Positions 44,467 through 52,846 of a stretch of DNA of 64,000 bases are shown in pieces. The notes beneath the pieces are model-generated. The model searched no databases, had not been told where the DNA came from, and saw only the letters and a program-made list of their open reading frames with translations. The position numbers and the translations under genes are program-made. Origin of the DNA: Shewanella sp. TC10 (lineage in GTDB: Bacteria; Pseudomonadota; Gammaproteobacteria; Enterobacterales; Shewanellaceae); contig NZ_VKHR01000005.1 in the NCBI RefSeq assembly GCF_009663145.1, forward strand, positions 36,300-100,299, in the 5' to 3' direction. The first letter of the stretch is position 1; every line of letters starts with the position of its first letter.

Positions 44467-45009
44467 ATGAAACAAATTTTGCTAGCCACCGTTCTCTTTT
44501 TTAGCTTAGTGACTTTCAGCCAACAAGCTCAAGCAAACATCGATGAAGAACAACAGAACTTCAAACCTTCTGTGGCTTTACTGGTTGATTATATTGATAC
44601 CCGCGGCGACATGTTTGGTGTCACGATAGCCTCAAGACACTTTGATCCTAGCTACGCTGACTGGGGTTACTACATTGGTTATGCATGGGGCAGTGAATAC
44701 GATATTGAAGTACCAGAACCTGGTGAAGGTTATGCAAAAGAATACATGTGGCGCTTTGGCTTAAGCTACAGCTTAACCCAAGATTTAAGTGTTTATGGTG
44801 GTGCTACCGTATTCATTTATGAAGAAAATACCACAGATAATATCGTACCATTAATCGTAGGCGCTGAACCTGTATGGGAACGTGATCGCCAAAAAGAATG
44901 GGGCGCAGAATTCGGCGTTCGATACACCTTCATGGAAGGTTTTGTGATTGGTGCAGGTTATGACACCGGTGCAGAAGCGGCAATAATTTCATTTGGTTTT
45001 ACGATGTAA
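44467..45009 (+). CDS. Probable small outer-membrane beta-barrel protein
   Basis: A 180-residue protein with a signal peptide (ending AQA) and alternating strands rich in aromatic and glycine residues (GYYIGYAWGSEYDIE, WRFGLSYSLTQDLSVYGGATVFI, EFGVRYTFMEGFVIGAGYDTG), ending in GFTM-type aromatic/hydrophobic residues as in barrels. The ATG chosen has GAGGT upstream and begins the signal peptide; an upstream in-frame ATG would add 19 residues. No specific family recognised. Confidence 0.75.
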   Translation: MKQILLATVLFFSLVTFSQQAQANIDEEQQNFKPSVALLVDYIDTRGDMFGVTIASRHFDPSYADWGYYIGYAWGSEYDIEVPEPGEGYAKEYMWRFGLSYSLTQDLSVYGGATVFIYEENTTDNIVPLIVGAEPVWERDRQKEWGAEFGVRYTFMEGFVIGAGYDTGAEAAIISFGFTM

Positions 45010-45033
45010 GTTTATTCAACTTAACCCGTTTAC

Positions 45034-45060
45034 AAAAAAAGGACCATAAGGTCCTTTTTT
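45034..45060. terminator. Bidirectional intrinsic terminator after the barrel gene
   Basis: Stem AAAGGACC/GGTCCTTT with ATAA loop, flanked by A and T runs. Confidence 0.88.
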
Positions 45061-45083
45061 ATTGGCTAAGCCAAGATTTTTTT
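45061..45083 (+). terminator. Second hairpin with T run near the hutH end
   Basis: TTGGC-TAA-GCCAA followed by GA and seven T. It lies just outside the MITE left end; its relation to the original hutH terminator is unclear. Confidence 0.6.
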
Positions 45084-45092
45084 ACCGCTTAT

Positions 45093-45359
45093 TAGGGTCT
45101 ATTGATCTTTCGAGGTTGTTTTTGCAGTGAATTGTTGGTCATTTGTACAAGGAAGAGACTTTGTGGTGTAGTTATTCTACATAAAAAGTCGATAACGCAG
45201 TAAAAATGACCAACAAACGCTGCCCGAAGGGTTCGACTAAAAGCGTTTTACTCTTTGTTGAATGAACTTTGCTTAGATGACTAGGCATCAATTCATCCGC
45301 CTCGATTAAAACGCTTTTATTTCGAACAAAACTTAACCTGCAAAGATCAACAGGCCCTA
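45093..45359. mobile_element. MITE-like element with TA target duplication
   Basis: A 267-bp element bounded by TA dinucleotides, with terminal inverted repeats matching at 19 of 23 positions (left GGGTCTATTGATCTTTCGAG, right as reverse complement GGGCCTGTTGATCTTTGCAG). Two nested inverted pairs lie inside: GTTGGTCATTT (45134-45144) with AAATGACCAAC (45204-45214), and AAAAGCGTTTTA (45239-45250) with its complement (45307-45318). No transposase gene. TA duplication suggests mobilisation by a Tc1/mariner-IS630 type transposase. The right end lies in the hutH stop codon. Confidence 0.75.
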
Positions 45360-46901
45360 GAAACTCGGTAATAACCCTGCTGGCAAATAGCGATTAAAGC
45401 TCGCGCTATAAAGCAAGTCAGTCGCATTATCTATATCAGGGGCAAAGAAACGGTCTTTATCATAGTAATCAACCACCTCACGTAACTCAGCTTTGGCACT
45501 AGCCACAGCATCACTTGGCGCTAAAGGCTTACGGAAATCGAGTCCCTGCGCAGCTGCAAGTAGCTCGATAGCTAATACTCCGCGAGTATTCTCAGACATA
45601 TCACGTAAACGGCGCGCAGCAAATGTCGCCATAGAGACATGATCTTCTTGGTTTGCCGAAGTCGGTAGACTGTCTACTGAAGCTGGGTGAGCATAAGTTT
45701 TGTTTTCAGATGCCAATGCTGCTGCTGTCACTTGGGCAATCATAAACCCTGAGTTAACTCCGCCATTTTCAACTAAGAATGGAGGCAGCTTAGACAAGCT
45801 AGAATCAATTAACAATGCAATTCGGCGTTCGGCAATTGAGCCAAGTTCAGCAATGGCTATCGCTAAGTTATCAGCAGCCATTGCCACAGGTTCTGCATGG
45901 AAATTACCACCTGAGATAATATCGCCAGTATCTTGGAAGACTAATGGGTTATCAGTCACACCATTAGATTCCACCGCCAATACTTCAGCAGCATGACGAA
46001 TTTGAGTCAAACATGCGCCTAACACTTGTGGCTGACAACGCAGTGAATAAGGGTCTTGCACCTTTTCACAGTCAACGTGGCTTGCACTGATTTCAGACTC
46101 ATCGCCCAGTAAATTACGGAAAATAGCGGCTGAATCAATCTGCCCTTTTTGACCGCGAGCAGCATGGATACGTGCATCAAATGGACTACGACTGCCCATA
46201 GCAGCTTCAACACTCATTGCACCCACGACTGAACTTGCAGCAAATAAGTCTTCAGCATGGAATAAGCCTTCAAGCGCTAACGCCGTCGATGCTTGGGTGC
46301 CATTTAATAACGCTAAACCTTCTTTAGCAGCAAGTTCGATTGGCTTAAGGCCAGCAATTTCAAGCCCTTCAGCTGCGGTGATAATTTGCCCTTGGTAGCT
46401 CATTTCACCTTCGCCCAATAGTGGCAAACACATATGAGACAGTGGCGCTAAATCACCAGATGCTCCAACCGACCCCTTCTCTGGAATACATGGATAAACA
46501 CCCGCATTGACCAACTGGATCAAAAAGTTAATCACCTCTAAGCGAATACCTGAAAAACCACGGCTTAATGAGTTAATCTTTAACACCATCATTAAACGCA
46601 CTGTCGCATCTTGCATATATTGACCAGTACCTGCGGCATGCGACAAGACAATCGAACGTTGCAGTAACTGTAAATCTTCAGGGGCAATTTTGGTGTTAGC
46701 AAGTAAACCAAAACCTGTGTTAATGCCGTAAACGGTGCGACCTTCATCCAATACCTGCTGTACTAAACCAGCGCTGGTGTTGATGTCTGTTTTGGCTTCA
46801 TCAGCTAAGGTAATATGTACTGAACCACGACCAATCTTACGTAGTTGAGCTAATGATAATGTGCCCGGTGTTAGCAATAATCTATGTTGTGTCGCAGTCA
46901 T
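45357..46901 (-). CDS. hutH: Histidine ammonia-lyase HutH
   Basis: Converts histidine to urocanate and ammonia, the first step of histidine degradation. The 514-residue protein contains the [10 protein letters not shown] motif, whose Ala-Ser-Gly forms the MIO cofactor. Other family motifs include [18 protein letters not shown] and [10 protein letters not shown]. Length is normal. The stop codon TAG is made by the TA of the target duplication plus the first G of the MITE end. The start overlaps the hutU stop (TAATG). Confidence 0.97.
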   Translation of the reverse strand: MTATQHRLLLTPGTLSLAQLRKIGRGSVHITLADEAKTDINTSAGLVQQVLDEGRTVYGINTGFGLLANTKIAPEDLQLLQRSIVLSHAAGTGQYMQDATVRLMMVLKINSLSRGFSGIRLEVINFLIQLVNAGVYPCIPEKGSVGASGDLAPLSHMCLPLLGEGEMSYQGQIITAAEGLEIAGLKPIELAAKEGLALLNGTQASTALALEGLFHAEDLFAASSVVGAMSVEAAMGSRSPFDARIHAARGQKGQIDSAAIFRNLLGDESEISASHVDCEKVQDPYSLRCQPQVLGACLTQIRHAAEVLAVESNGVTDNPLVFQDTGDIISGGNFHAEPVAMAADNLAIAIAELGSIAERRIALLIDSSLSKLPPFLVENGGVNSGFMIAQVTAAALASENKTYAHPASVDSLPTSANQEDHVSMATFAARRLRDMSENTRGVLAIELLAAAQGLDFRKPLAPSDAVASAKAELREVVDYYDKDRFFAPDIDNATDLLYSASFNRYLPAGLLPSF

Positions 46902-48574
46902 TACTTCACTCCTTGCATTGGTAAATCAAGACCTTGCTCTTTAGCACAGTCAATAGCGATATCGTATCCAGCATCAGCATGGCGCATTACGCCGGTTGCA
47001 GGGTCGTTCCATAACACTCGACCTAATCTTTGAGCCGCATCATCACTACCATCAGCGACAATTACCACACCAGAATGTTGACTGAAGCCCATACCAACGC
47101 CACCACCATGGTGGAGCGATACCCAAGTGGCGCCACTTGCCGTATTCAATAGTGCATTCATTAATGGCCAATCAGATACCGCATCAGAGCCATCAAGCAT
47201 TGACTCAGTTTCACGGTTTGGACTGGCTACAGAGCCTGAATCAAGATGATCTCGACCAATCACGATCGGCGCTGACAGCTCGCCATTTTTAACCATTTCA
47301 TTAAAGGCTAACGCTAAACGAGCTCGGTCTTTCAGTCCTACCCAGCAAATACGTGCAGGTAAACCTTGGAATTCGATACGCTCACGCGCCATGTCTAACC
47401 AATTGTGTAAATGCGGGTTATCAGGAATAAGCTCTTTAACCTTGGCATCGGTTTTATAAATATCTTCAGGGTCACCAGATAGCGCTACCCAACGGAATGG
47501 GCCAATCCCTTCACAGAATAACGGACGGACATAAGCTGGAACAAAACCCGGGAAATCAAAGGCATTTTCAACGCCTTCTTCAAGTGCCATTTGACGAATG
47601 TTATTTCCGTAATCGGTTGTAGCCGCGCCTGCAGCTTGCAGCGCGAGCATGGCTTTAACTTGAACAGCCATTGACTGTTTAGCCGCTTTAATCACTGCTG
47701 CTTCATCAGTGTTACGCATTTCAGCCGCTTGCTCTAACGTCCAACCCTGAGGTAAATAACCGTTTAATGGATCATGCGCTGATGTTTGATCGGTGACCAC
47801 ATCTGGCGTTACGCCGCGCTCAACTAATTCTGCAAAAATATCAGCAGCATTAGCTAATAAACCTACAGATACAGGATTGCCTGAAGCATTAGCTTCATTA
47901 ATCATGGCTAATGCTTCATCTAATGAAGTGGCTTTTTTATCGACGTAACGAGTACGCAAACGGAAATCAATGCGAGTTTCGTCGACTTCACATGCCAGTA
48001 CTGAGTAACCCGCCATGGTGCCAGCAAGAGGTTGAGCACCGCCCATGCCACCAAGGCCGCCGGTTAGAATCCACTTACCAGCAGAGCTGCCATTAAAATG
48101 CTGCTTAGCCATGGCAACGAAGGTTTCATATGTGCCTTGCACAATCCCTTGTGTGCCAATATAAATCCAAGAGCCTGCGGTCATTTGGCCGTACATGGCC
48201 AAACCTTTCTTATCTAGCTCATTAAAATGCTCCCAATTAGCCCAATGTGGTACTAGGTTTGAGTTAGCAATAATTACTCGCGGCGCATTGCTGTGAGTTT
48301 TAAATACACCGACAGGTTTACCCGATTGCACTAGCAGCGTTTCGTCGTCTTCAAGGCGCTGCAGTACTTCAATAATTTTGTCATAGCACTGCCAATCACG
48401 AGCGGCTCGGCCAATACCGCCATAAACCACTAAATCTTCAGGTCGCTCAGCAACGTCTGGATGTAAGTTATTCATCAACATTCGCATTGCCGCTTCAGTT
48501 AGCCAGCTTTTACAGGCGAGTGTCGTACCATGAGGCGCAATGATATTGCGGCTAGGGTCGTGTCTATTATTCAT
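46901..48574 (-). CDS. hutU: Urocanate hydratase HutU
   Basis: Converts urocanate to imidazolonepropionate using tightly bound NAD. The 557-residue sequence begins with [20 protein letters not shown] and includes the glycine-rich [17 protein letters not shown] region and [17 protein letters not shown], and the active-site cysteine region near [16 protein letters not shown]. It lies 96 bp after hutC and is translationally coupled to hutH. Confidence 0.97.
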   Translation of the reverse strand: MNNRHDPSRNIIAPHGTTLACKSWLTEAAMRMLMNNLHPDVAERPEDLVVYGGIGRAARDWQCYDKIIEVLQRLEDDETLLVQSGKPVGVFKTHSNAPRVIIANSNLVPHWANWEHFNELDKKGLAMYGQMTAGSWIYIGTQGIVQGTYETFVAMAKQHFNGSSAGKWILTGGLGGMGGAQPLAGTMAGYSVLACEVDETRIDFRLRTRYVDKKATSLDEALAMINEANASGNPVSVGLLANAADIFAELVERGVTPDVVTDQTSAHDPLNGYLPQGWTLEQAAEMRNTDEAAVIKAAKQSMAVQVKAMLALQAAGAATTDYGNNIRQMALEEGVENAFDFPGFVPAYVRPLFCEGIGPFRWVALSGDPEDIYKTDAKVKELIPDNPHLHNWLDMARERIEFQGLPARICWVGLKDRARLALAFNEMVKNGELSAPIVIGRDHLDSGSVASPNRETESMLDGSDAVSDWPLMNALLNTASGATWVSLHHGGGVGMGFSQHSGVVIVADGSDDAAQRLGRVLWNDPATGVMRHADAGYDIAIDCAKEQGLDLPMQGVK

Positions 48575-48670
48575 GTTTTTTCCTTTTATAAATCTTCAAC
48601 CGCAGCACCATCTGATAACTAATACCTGACGGTTTGTCGGTTTGACTTTATTTTTGTTATTAAACTCTTG

Positions 48671-49390
48671 TTATCGATTAAAGGTTAAGTGACCACCTAA
48701 ACTGAATTTACTGCCTGGATGGGTTAACCGGGCAAAACTCACCACACCTTTACGAGACCAGGTGCGACGTATAATTTGTAAACATGGCTCGGTTGCTGTT
48801 ATCTCAAGTCGTTGCTGGGTTTGTTCACTGGCAATAACAGCCTCGACTGTGTGACGAGCCTCTGTTAGTGGTGCAACCTTAGATAAATATTCATGGGGAG
48901 TGAGCTGGTTGAAATCTTGCTTCAAGTAATCTGGGATCATTGCAGGATTAACATAACGTTCTTCTACTTGTAAGGGCTTGTCTTGTTCGCAATGGACTAA
49001 TACTGAGTAAAATACTGGACTGCCTTCTTCTAAGCCCAGTGATATCGCAACTGCGCCTTGTGCACTCACTTGTGATAACTCTAATTGCTTAACACTGTAT
49101 CCATGGCCACGGTCTTTAATCTCATCGGCAATATTACGAATGGCCAATAAAGAGGATTGCGATTTAAGCCCTGCCACAAACGTACCTAAACCTTGGCTTC
49201 GTTCTAACACGCCGGACTCGACTAACTCTGTTAATGCACGGCGGGCCGTCATGCGGCTGCAATCCATTAATTCTGTTAATTGATTTTCTGATGGCACGCG
49301 GTCATTCTCTTGCCATTCGCCAGATTCAATTCGCGCTAAAATGTACTGCTTAATTAATTCAAATTTTGCTAGTGCCATCGTCTTATCCAT
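48671..49390 (-). CDS. hutC: Histidine utilisation repressor HutC (GntR family)
   Basis: A 239-residue regulator with an N-terminal GntR winged helix (residues about 10-75, including VPSENQLTELMDCSRMTARRAL) and a C-terminal UTRA ligand domain. HutC proteins repress hut genes and are released by urocanate. It precedes hutU and hutH on the same strand and is divergent from hutI, with a matching operator between. A second in-frame start four codons in is possible. Confidence 0.92.
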   Translation of the reverse strand: MDKTMALAKFELIKQYILARIESGEWQENDRVPSENQLTELMDCSRMTARRALTELVESGVLERSQGLGTFVAGLKSQSSLLAIRNIADEIKDRGHGYSVKQLELSQVSAQGAVAISLGLEEGSPVFYSVLVHCEQDKPLQVEERYVNPAMIPDYLKQDFNQLTPHEYLSKVAPLTEARHTVEAVIASEQTQQRLEITATEPCLQIIRRTWSRKGVVSFARLTHPGSKFSLGGHLTFNR

Positions 49391-49523
49391 TGGTGGTTAT
49401 ATCATTCACCGTCATCGATGAACTTGTTTGTCACTGGGCTTTATTGCTGTAAACAACATCGATATCATGGAGAAATTGATGTTTTATACCACTGAGTGAC
49501 TAAAAACTCGGCTTTAACCTTAC

Positions 49524-49537
49524 CTTGTATATACAAG
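49524..49537. promoter_or_regulatory. Probable HutC operator
   Basis: Perfect 14-nt palindrome CTTGTATATACAAG between hutC and hutI, in agreement with known HutC sites of the TGTATATACA type. It lies 60-73 bp before the hutI start and can serve both divergent units. Confidence 0.8.
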
Positions 49538-49596
49538 TAAAAACAAGTATTGTTTTGTCACTTTAATTATAAAGATTTACAGAGAACGGAGTTGCC

Positions 49597-50823
49597 ATGT
49601 CGTGGGATCATGTTTGGATTGACGTCAATATTGCTACAATGGATCCAACGAATTCAGCCGCTTATGGTGCAATTACCGACGCCGCATTAGCAGTAAAAGA
49701 TGGCAAAATTGCTTGGGTTGGACCGCGTAGAGATTTACCTGAATTCGATGTATTTGATATCCCTGTCTATCGTGGTAAAGGTGGCTGGTTAACCCCTGGA
49801 TTAATTGATGCACACACTCATCTAGTGTTTGCAGGCAGCCGTGCCAATGAGTTTGAAATGCGCCTCGAAGGTGCTAGCTATGAAGATATTGCTCGTGCTG
49901 GCGGCGGTATTATTTCTACGGTAAAAGCGTGCCGAGAAGCTGACGAAGCAGAGTTATTTGAACTTGGCCGCCAACGCTTAAATGCACTGGCCAAAGAAGG
50001 GGTTACCACCGTTGAAATCAAGTCAGGTTATGGCCTAGATACTGAAACTGAAATCAAACTTTTAAAAGTGGCCCGCGAACTTGGTAAACATCATCATGTT
50101 GATGTGAAAACCACCTTCCTAGGTGCTCATGCGATTCCACCTGAATTTAAAGATAATGTCGAAGGCTATGTTGATTTGGTCATAAACCAGATGCTGCCAG
50201 CTGTTATCGAGCAAGGTTTAGCTGATGCAGCTGACGTGTTTTGTGAAAATATCGCATTCAACTTAGACCAAACTGAGCGAGTTTTAACTGCTGCGAAAGA
50301 TGCAGGGCTTGAAATCAAACTCCATGCAGAGCAATTATCCAATATGGGTGGCTCAGCTATGGCAGCAAAGCTTGGCGCTAAATCGGTTGATCATATTGAA
50401 TACCTAGATGAAGCTGGCGTAAAAGCATTAGCAGCCAGTGGCACTTGCGCGACGTTATTACCTGGCGCGTTTTACTTTTTACGTGAAACCCAAATGCCAC
50501 CCATTGAGTTGCTACGCAAACACCAAGTGCCAATCGTAGTTGCTAGCGACTTTAACCCTGGCTCATCACCCATTTGCTCTACTTTATTAATGCTAAATAT
50601 GGCTTGTACTCTGTTTAGGTTAACTCCTGAAGAAGCGCTGAAAGGTATAACGATAAATGCAGCAAAAGCACTAGGAGTTGAACAGAATCTAGGGGTTATT
50701 GCAGCAGGAATGCAAGCAGACTTCTGCCTATGGGATATCACCACCCCAGCGCAGCTTGCCTACTCATACGGCGTGAACCCATGCAAAGAAGTGGTTAAGA
50801 ATGGCCAACTGGTGCATCAATAA
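49597..50823 (+). CDS. hutI: Imidazolonepropionase HutI
   Basis: Third enzyme of histidine degradation, hydrolysing 4-imidazolone-5-propionate to formiminoglutamate. The 408-residue amidohydrolase has the metal motif DAHTHLVF, then [19 protein letters not shown], the zinc-ligand and catalytic region KLHAEQLSN, the DHIEYLD segment and ASDFNPG. Single gene, divergent from hutC. hutG or hutF are not in this window. Confidence 0.96.
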   Translation: MSWDHVWIDVNIATMDPTNSAAYGAITDAALAVKDGKIAWVGPRRDLPEFDVFDIPVYRGKGGWLTPGLIDAHTHLVFAGSRANEFEMRLEGASYEDIARAGGGIISTVKACREADEAELFELGRQRLNALAKEGVTTVEIKSGYGLDTETEIKLLKVARELGKHHHVDVKTTFLGAHAIPPEFKDNVEGYVDLVINQMLPAVIEQGLADAADVFCENIAFNLDQTERVLTAAKDAGLEIKLHAEQLSNMGGSAMAAKLGAKSVDHIEYLDEAGVKALAASGTCATLLPGAFYFLRETQMPPIELLRKHQVPIVVASDFNPGSSPICSTLLMLNMACTLFRLTPEEALKGITINAAKALGVEQNLGVIAAGMQADFCLWDITTPAQLAYSYGVNPCKEVVKNGQLVHQ

Positions 50824-50837
50824 TATTGGTTCACCAG

Positions 50838-50869
50838 CAAATATGGAGTGTATTCACACTCCATATTTA
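50838..50869. terminator. Bidirectional terminator-like hairpin after hutI
   Basis: Stem AAATATGGAGTG/CACTCCATATTT with a short loop, between convergent hutI and the QT-repeat protein gene. Confidence 0.75.
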
Positions 50870-50880
50870 TACATGATGAT

Positions 50881-51267
50881 TTAACTTAAACCGTCTTTAC
50901 AAACACGCCAATAAATTTGGTTTTCCTTTTCTAACGAGCCAACAAAAGCACCTGAATAATCAAGGTAAGTCGCTTCAATGCGGTCAATAATTTCAGCATC
51001 ACTAAGCTGACTTCTGTCTTGCTTAACGGCGATGGCTTTTTCAATGAATATCTGGCCATTTTCGGTATCTTTGATACTGCCAATATTTGCCAAAACAGCG
51101 CAAGAAACATAGTGATTAACCAATACATTGTATTTGGCGCCGCTGGTTTCATTGGCGAGTTCAGAGTCCATTGTTTGAGTTTGAGTTTGAGTCTGAGTTT
51201 GCGTTTGCGTTTGGGCAAAAGTAACTGGTGAAAAGATTATCGCTAAAGCCAGAACATATTTTCTCAT
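50881..51267 (-). CDS. Exported protein with N-terminal QT repeat
   Basis: A 128-residue protein with a signal peptide (ending TFA), then seven Gln-Thr dipeptides and a body of about 95 residues with two cysteines (CAVLA and RVCKDG). No family recognised. The repeat begins at the mature N-terminus and is coded by a hexanucleotide array, so its length may vary between strains. Confidence 0.65.
   Translation of the reverse strand: MRKYVLALAIIFSPVTFAQTQTQTQTQTQTQTMDSELANETSGAKYNVLVNHYVSCAVLANIGSIKDTENGQIFIEKAIAVKQDRSQLSDAEIIDRIEATYLDYSGAFVGSLEKENQIYWRVCKDGLS
51173..51214. repeat. Hexanucleotide repeat coding for (QT)7
   Basis: Seven 6-bp units: GTTTGA three times, GTCTGA, GTTTGC twice and GTTTGG. 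Slippage would add or remove Gln-Thr pairs without frameshift. Confidence 0.9.
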
Positions 51268-51624
51268 TTGTTATCCCTTTGACATTATTTTGACCAGTTT
51301 CAGCCGCAGCTCTGGTACAACGGAATAAAATGAATATTCTATTCACGAAATTGACTGTCAGTATCGGCATAGTTGGCTAAATAAGATATGAGCTTTTACG
51401 TGCAAAAGAAGAATATGTGAGCAGCTTGGCAATGTTAACTTTACAAAAATTATGCCCGCTATAAATTACTAATGCTCCATTTACATTGAGCAACATTTCC
51501 TCACTTTTGCCTAGGGTTTATCACCTAGCTGCTTTCGTTATAAATCTTGAGTTTCAGAGGCTTTCGAATTGACTAAGCAAGGCAAAAATCATAAGGTAGC
51601 TCAAATTTTCAATCATTATGAATC
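51268..51624. other. Intergenic region upstream of arsR
   Basis: About 350 bp with no convincing gene. It should hold the promoters of the QT-repeat gene and of arsR. No clear ArsR operator could be fixed. Confidence 0.5.
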
Positions 51625-51999
51625 ATGACTTCTCAGCTCGAGCCCATTAGCCTTTTTAAATCCTTAACAGACCCAATTCGTCTGTCTATTGTCATGCTGT
51701 TAATTGCAGAAAAAGAGCTCTGTGTTTGTGAGTTTACTGAAGCGCTTGATGTGGTTCAGCCTAAAATATCTCGTAATCTGGCGTTATTAAAGACAGCGGG
51801 AATAGTAGTGAATCGACGTCAGGGGCAATGGATTTATTATTCGATTGATGAGCAGCTTCCTGACTGGGCCAAACAAGTGTTAGTTGAAACCTATAAAGGT
51901 AATAAAGCCTTAGTTGCTGACGCCTTATCAAAGCTTAACTTGGTAGGTGAGAATCAAGACCGCCCGATGATTTTATGTTGTGACTCGTCAGCCAAATAA
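51625..51999 (+). CDS. arsR: Arsenic-responsive repressor ArsR
   Basis: A 124-residue ArsR/SmtB-type winged-helix repressor with the arsenic-sensing motif ELCVCE (cysteines two apart in the recognition helix region) and VQPKISRNLALLKTAGIV. A CC pair near the C-terminus (ILCCDSS) may add ligands. It is convergent with arrB, so it would control the arr genes in trans. No arsC, arsB, acr3, arsA or arsD gene is present nearby. Confidence 0.9.
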   Translation: MTSQLEPISLFKSLTDPIRLSIVMLLIAEKELCVCEFTEALDVVQPKISRNLALLKTAGIVVNRRQGQWIYYSIDEQLPDWAKQVLVETYKGNKALVADALSKLNLVGENQDRPMILCCDSSAK

Positions 52000-52059
52000 A
52001 GACGGTTTGTTCCCATGTTACCTCAACAATCCTTGTCAATCACTTTTCTAATAGCCATA

Positions 52060-52096
52060 AAAAATGAGATGCAGGATTACCCCGACATCTCATTTT
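52060..52096. terminator. Bidirectional terminator between arsR and arrB
   Basis: Stem AAAATGAGATG/CATCTCATTTT with a 13-nt loop, flanked by A and T residues, between convergent genes. Confidence 0.8.
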
Positions 52097-52130
52097 AATC
52101 ACTTAGCTGTCATGCCTTTTACAACATCAT

Positions 52131-52835
52131 TTAGTAAAGCGTTTTAACGTTAAAGCTGCGAATATAGTAAACATTCGGCTTAGTGCCAGCATCAAGGTTT
52201 AGTTGCTGCGTCTTATGCATTTTAACTAAACGTGATGCTTCACTGTTTGGATCGTCAAAGTCACCAAATACTCTCGCGCCAGACGGGCATGCCGTAACAC
52301 AAGCAGGGCTTAAACCTTGATCTAAACGATGATCACACAATGTACACTTTTCAGTTGTTCTTCTTGGGCGAACTTCAGGGTAAGTATCACCGCGTTCAGG
52401 GTTCATGTAAGGGAATGTTTTAGTATCCACCTTCTTCAATAAAGCATGCGGTGAAGCTGTCGCACCCGCCACAATTGCTTCATCATCTTGCCATTCACGA
52501 TGTGGCACTTGTCTGTTATAGCTGATCACACCATACGGACAGGCACGGTCACACTTTCTACAACCAATACACTTATCATTGTCTTGCAATGTTAAGCCGC
52601 GCTTGTCTTTGTACATTGCACCAGTTGGACAGACTTCAACACAAGCTGCATTGGTACAATGGTTACACATTGTTGGGATATAACTGTACTTCACATCAGG
52701 AAAACGTCCTTCAGTTTTAGTAATATGATTTGACCATTTAACGCCATCAGCAGTGTTATTTTCAGTTTTACAAGCCAAATCACAGCCACCACAGCCTACA
52801 CATTTTTGTAGGTCAATTACCATTCCGAGTCTCAT
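52131..52835 (-). CDS. arrB: Respiratory arsenate reductase iron-sulfur subunit ArrB
   Basis: Electron-transfer subunit of the periplasmic arsenate respiratory reductase. The 234-residue protein has four ferredoxin motifs: CVGCGGCDLACK, CNHCTNAACVEVCP, CIGCRKCDRACP and CTLCDHRLDQG with CVTACP. No membrane anchor is present, as known for ArrB, which receives electrons from CymA-type cytochromes. It starts 11 bp after arrA. Confidence 0.93.
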   Translation of the reverse strand: MRLGMVIDLQKCVGCGGCDLACKTENNTADGVKWSNHITKTEGRFPDVKYSYIPTMCNHCTNAACVEVCPTGAMYKDKRGLTLQDNDKCIGCRKCDRACPYGVISYNRQVPHREWQDDEAIVAGATASPHALLKKVDTKTFPYMNPERGDTYPEVRPRRTTEKCTLCDHRLDQGLSPACVTACPSGARVFGDFDDPNSEASRLVKMHKTQQLNLDAGTKPNVYYIRSFNVKTLY

Positions 52836-52846
52836 AATCTCTTACC

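Noticed and set aside
51618..51625. Alternative ATG for arsR at 51618
   Set aside because: It is out of frame with the ArsR reading frame.
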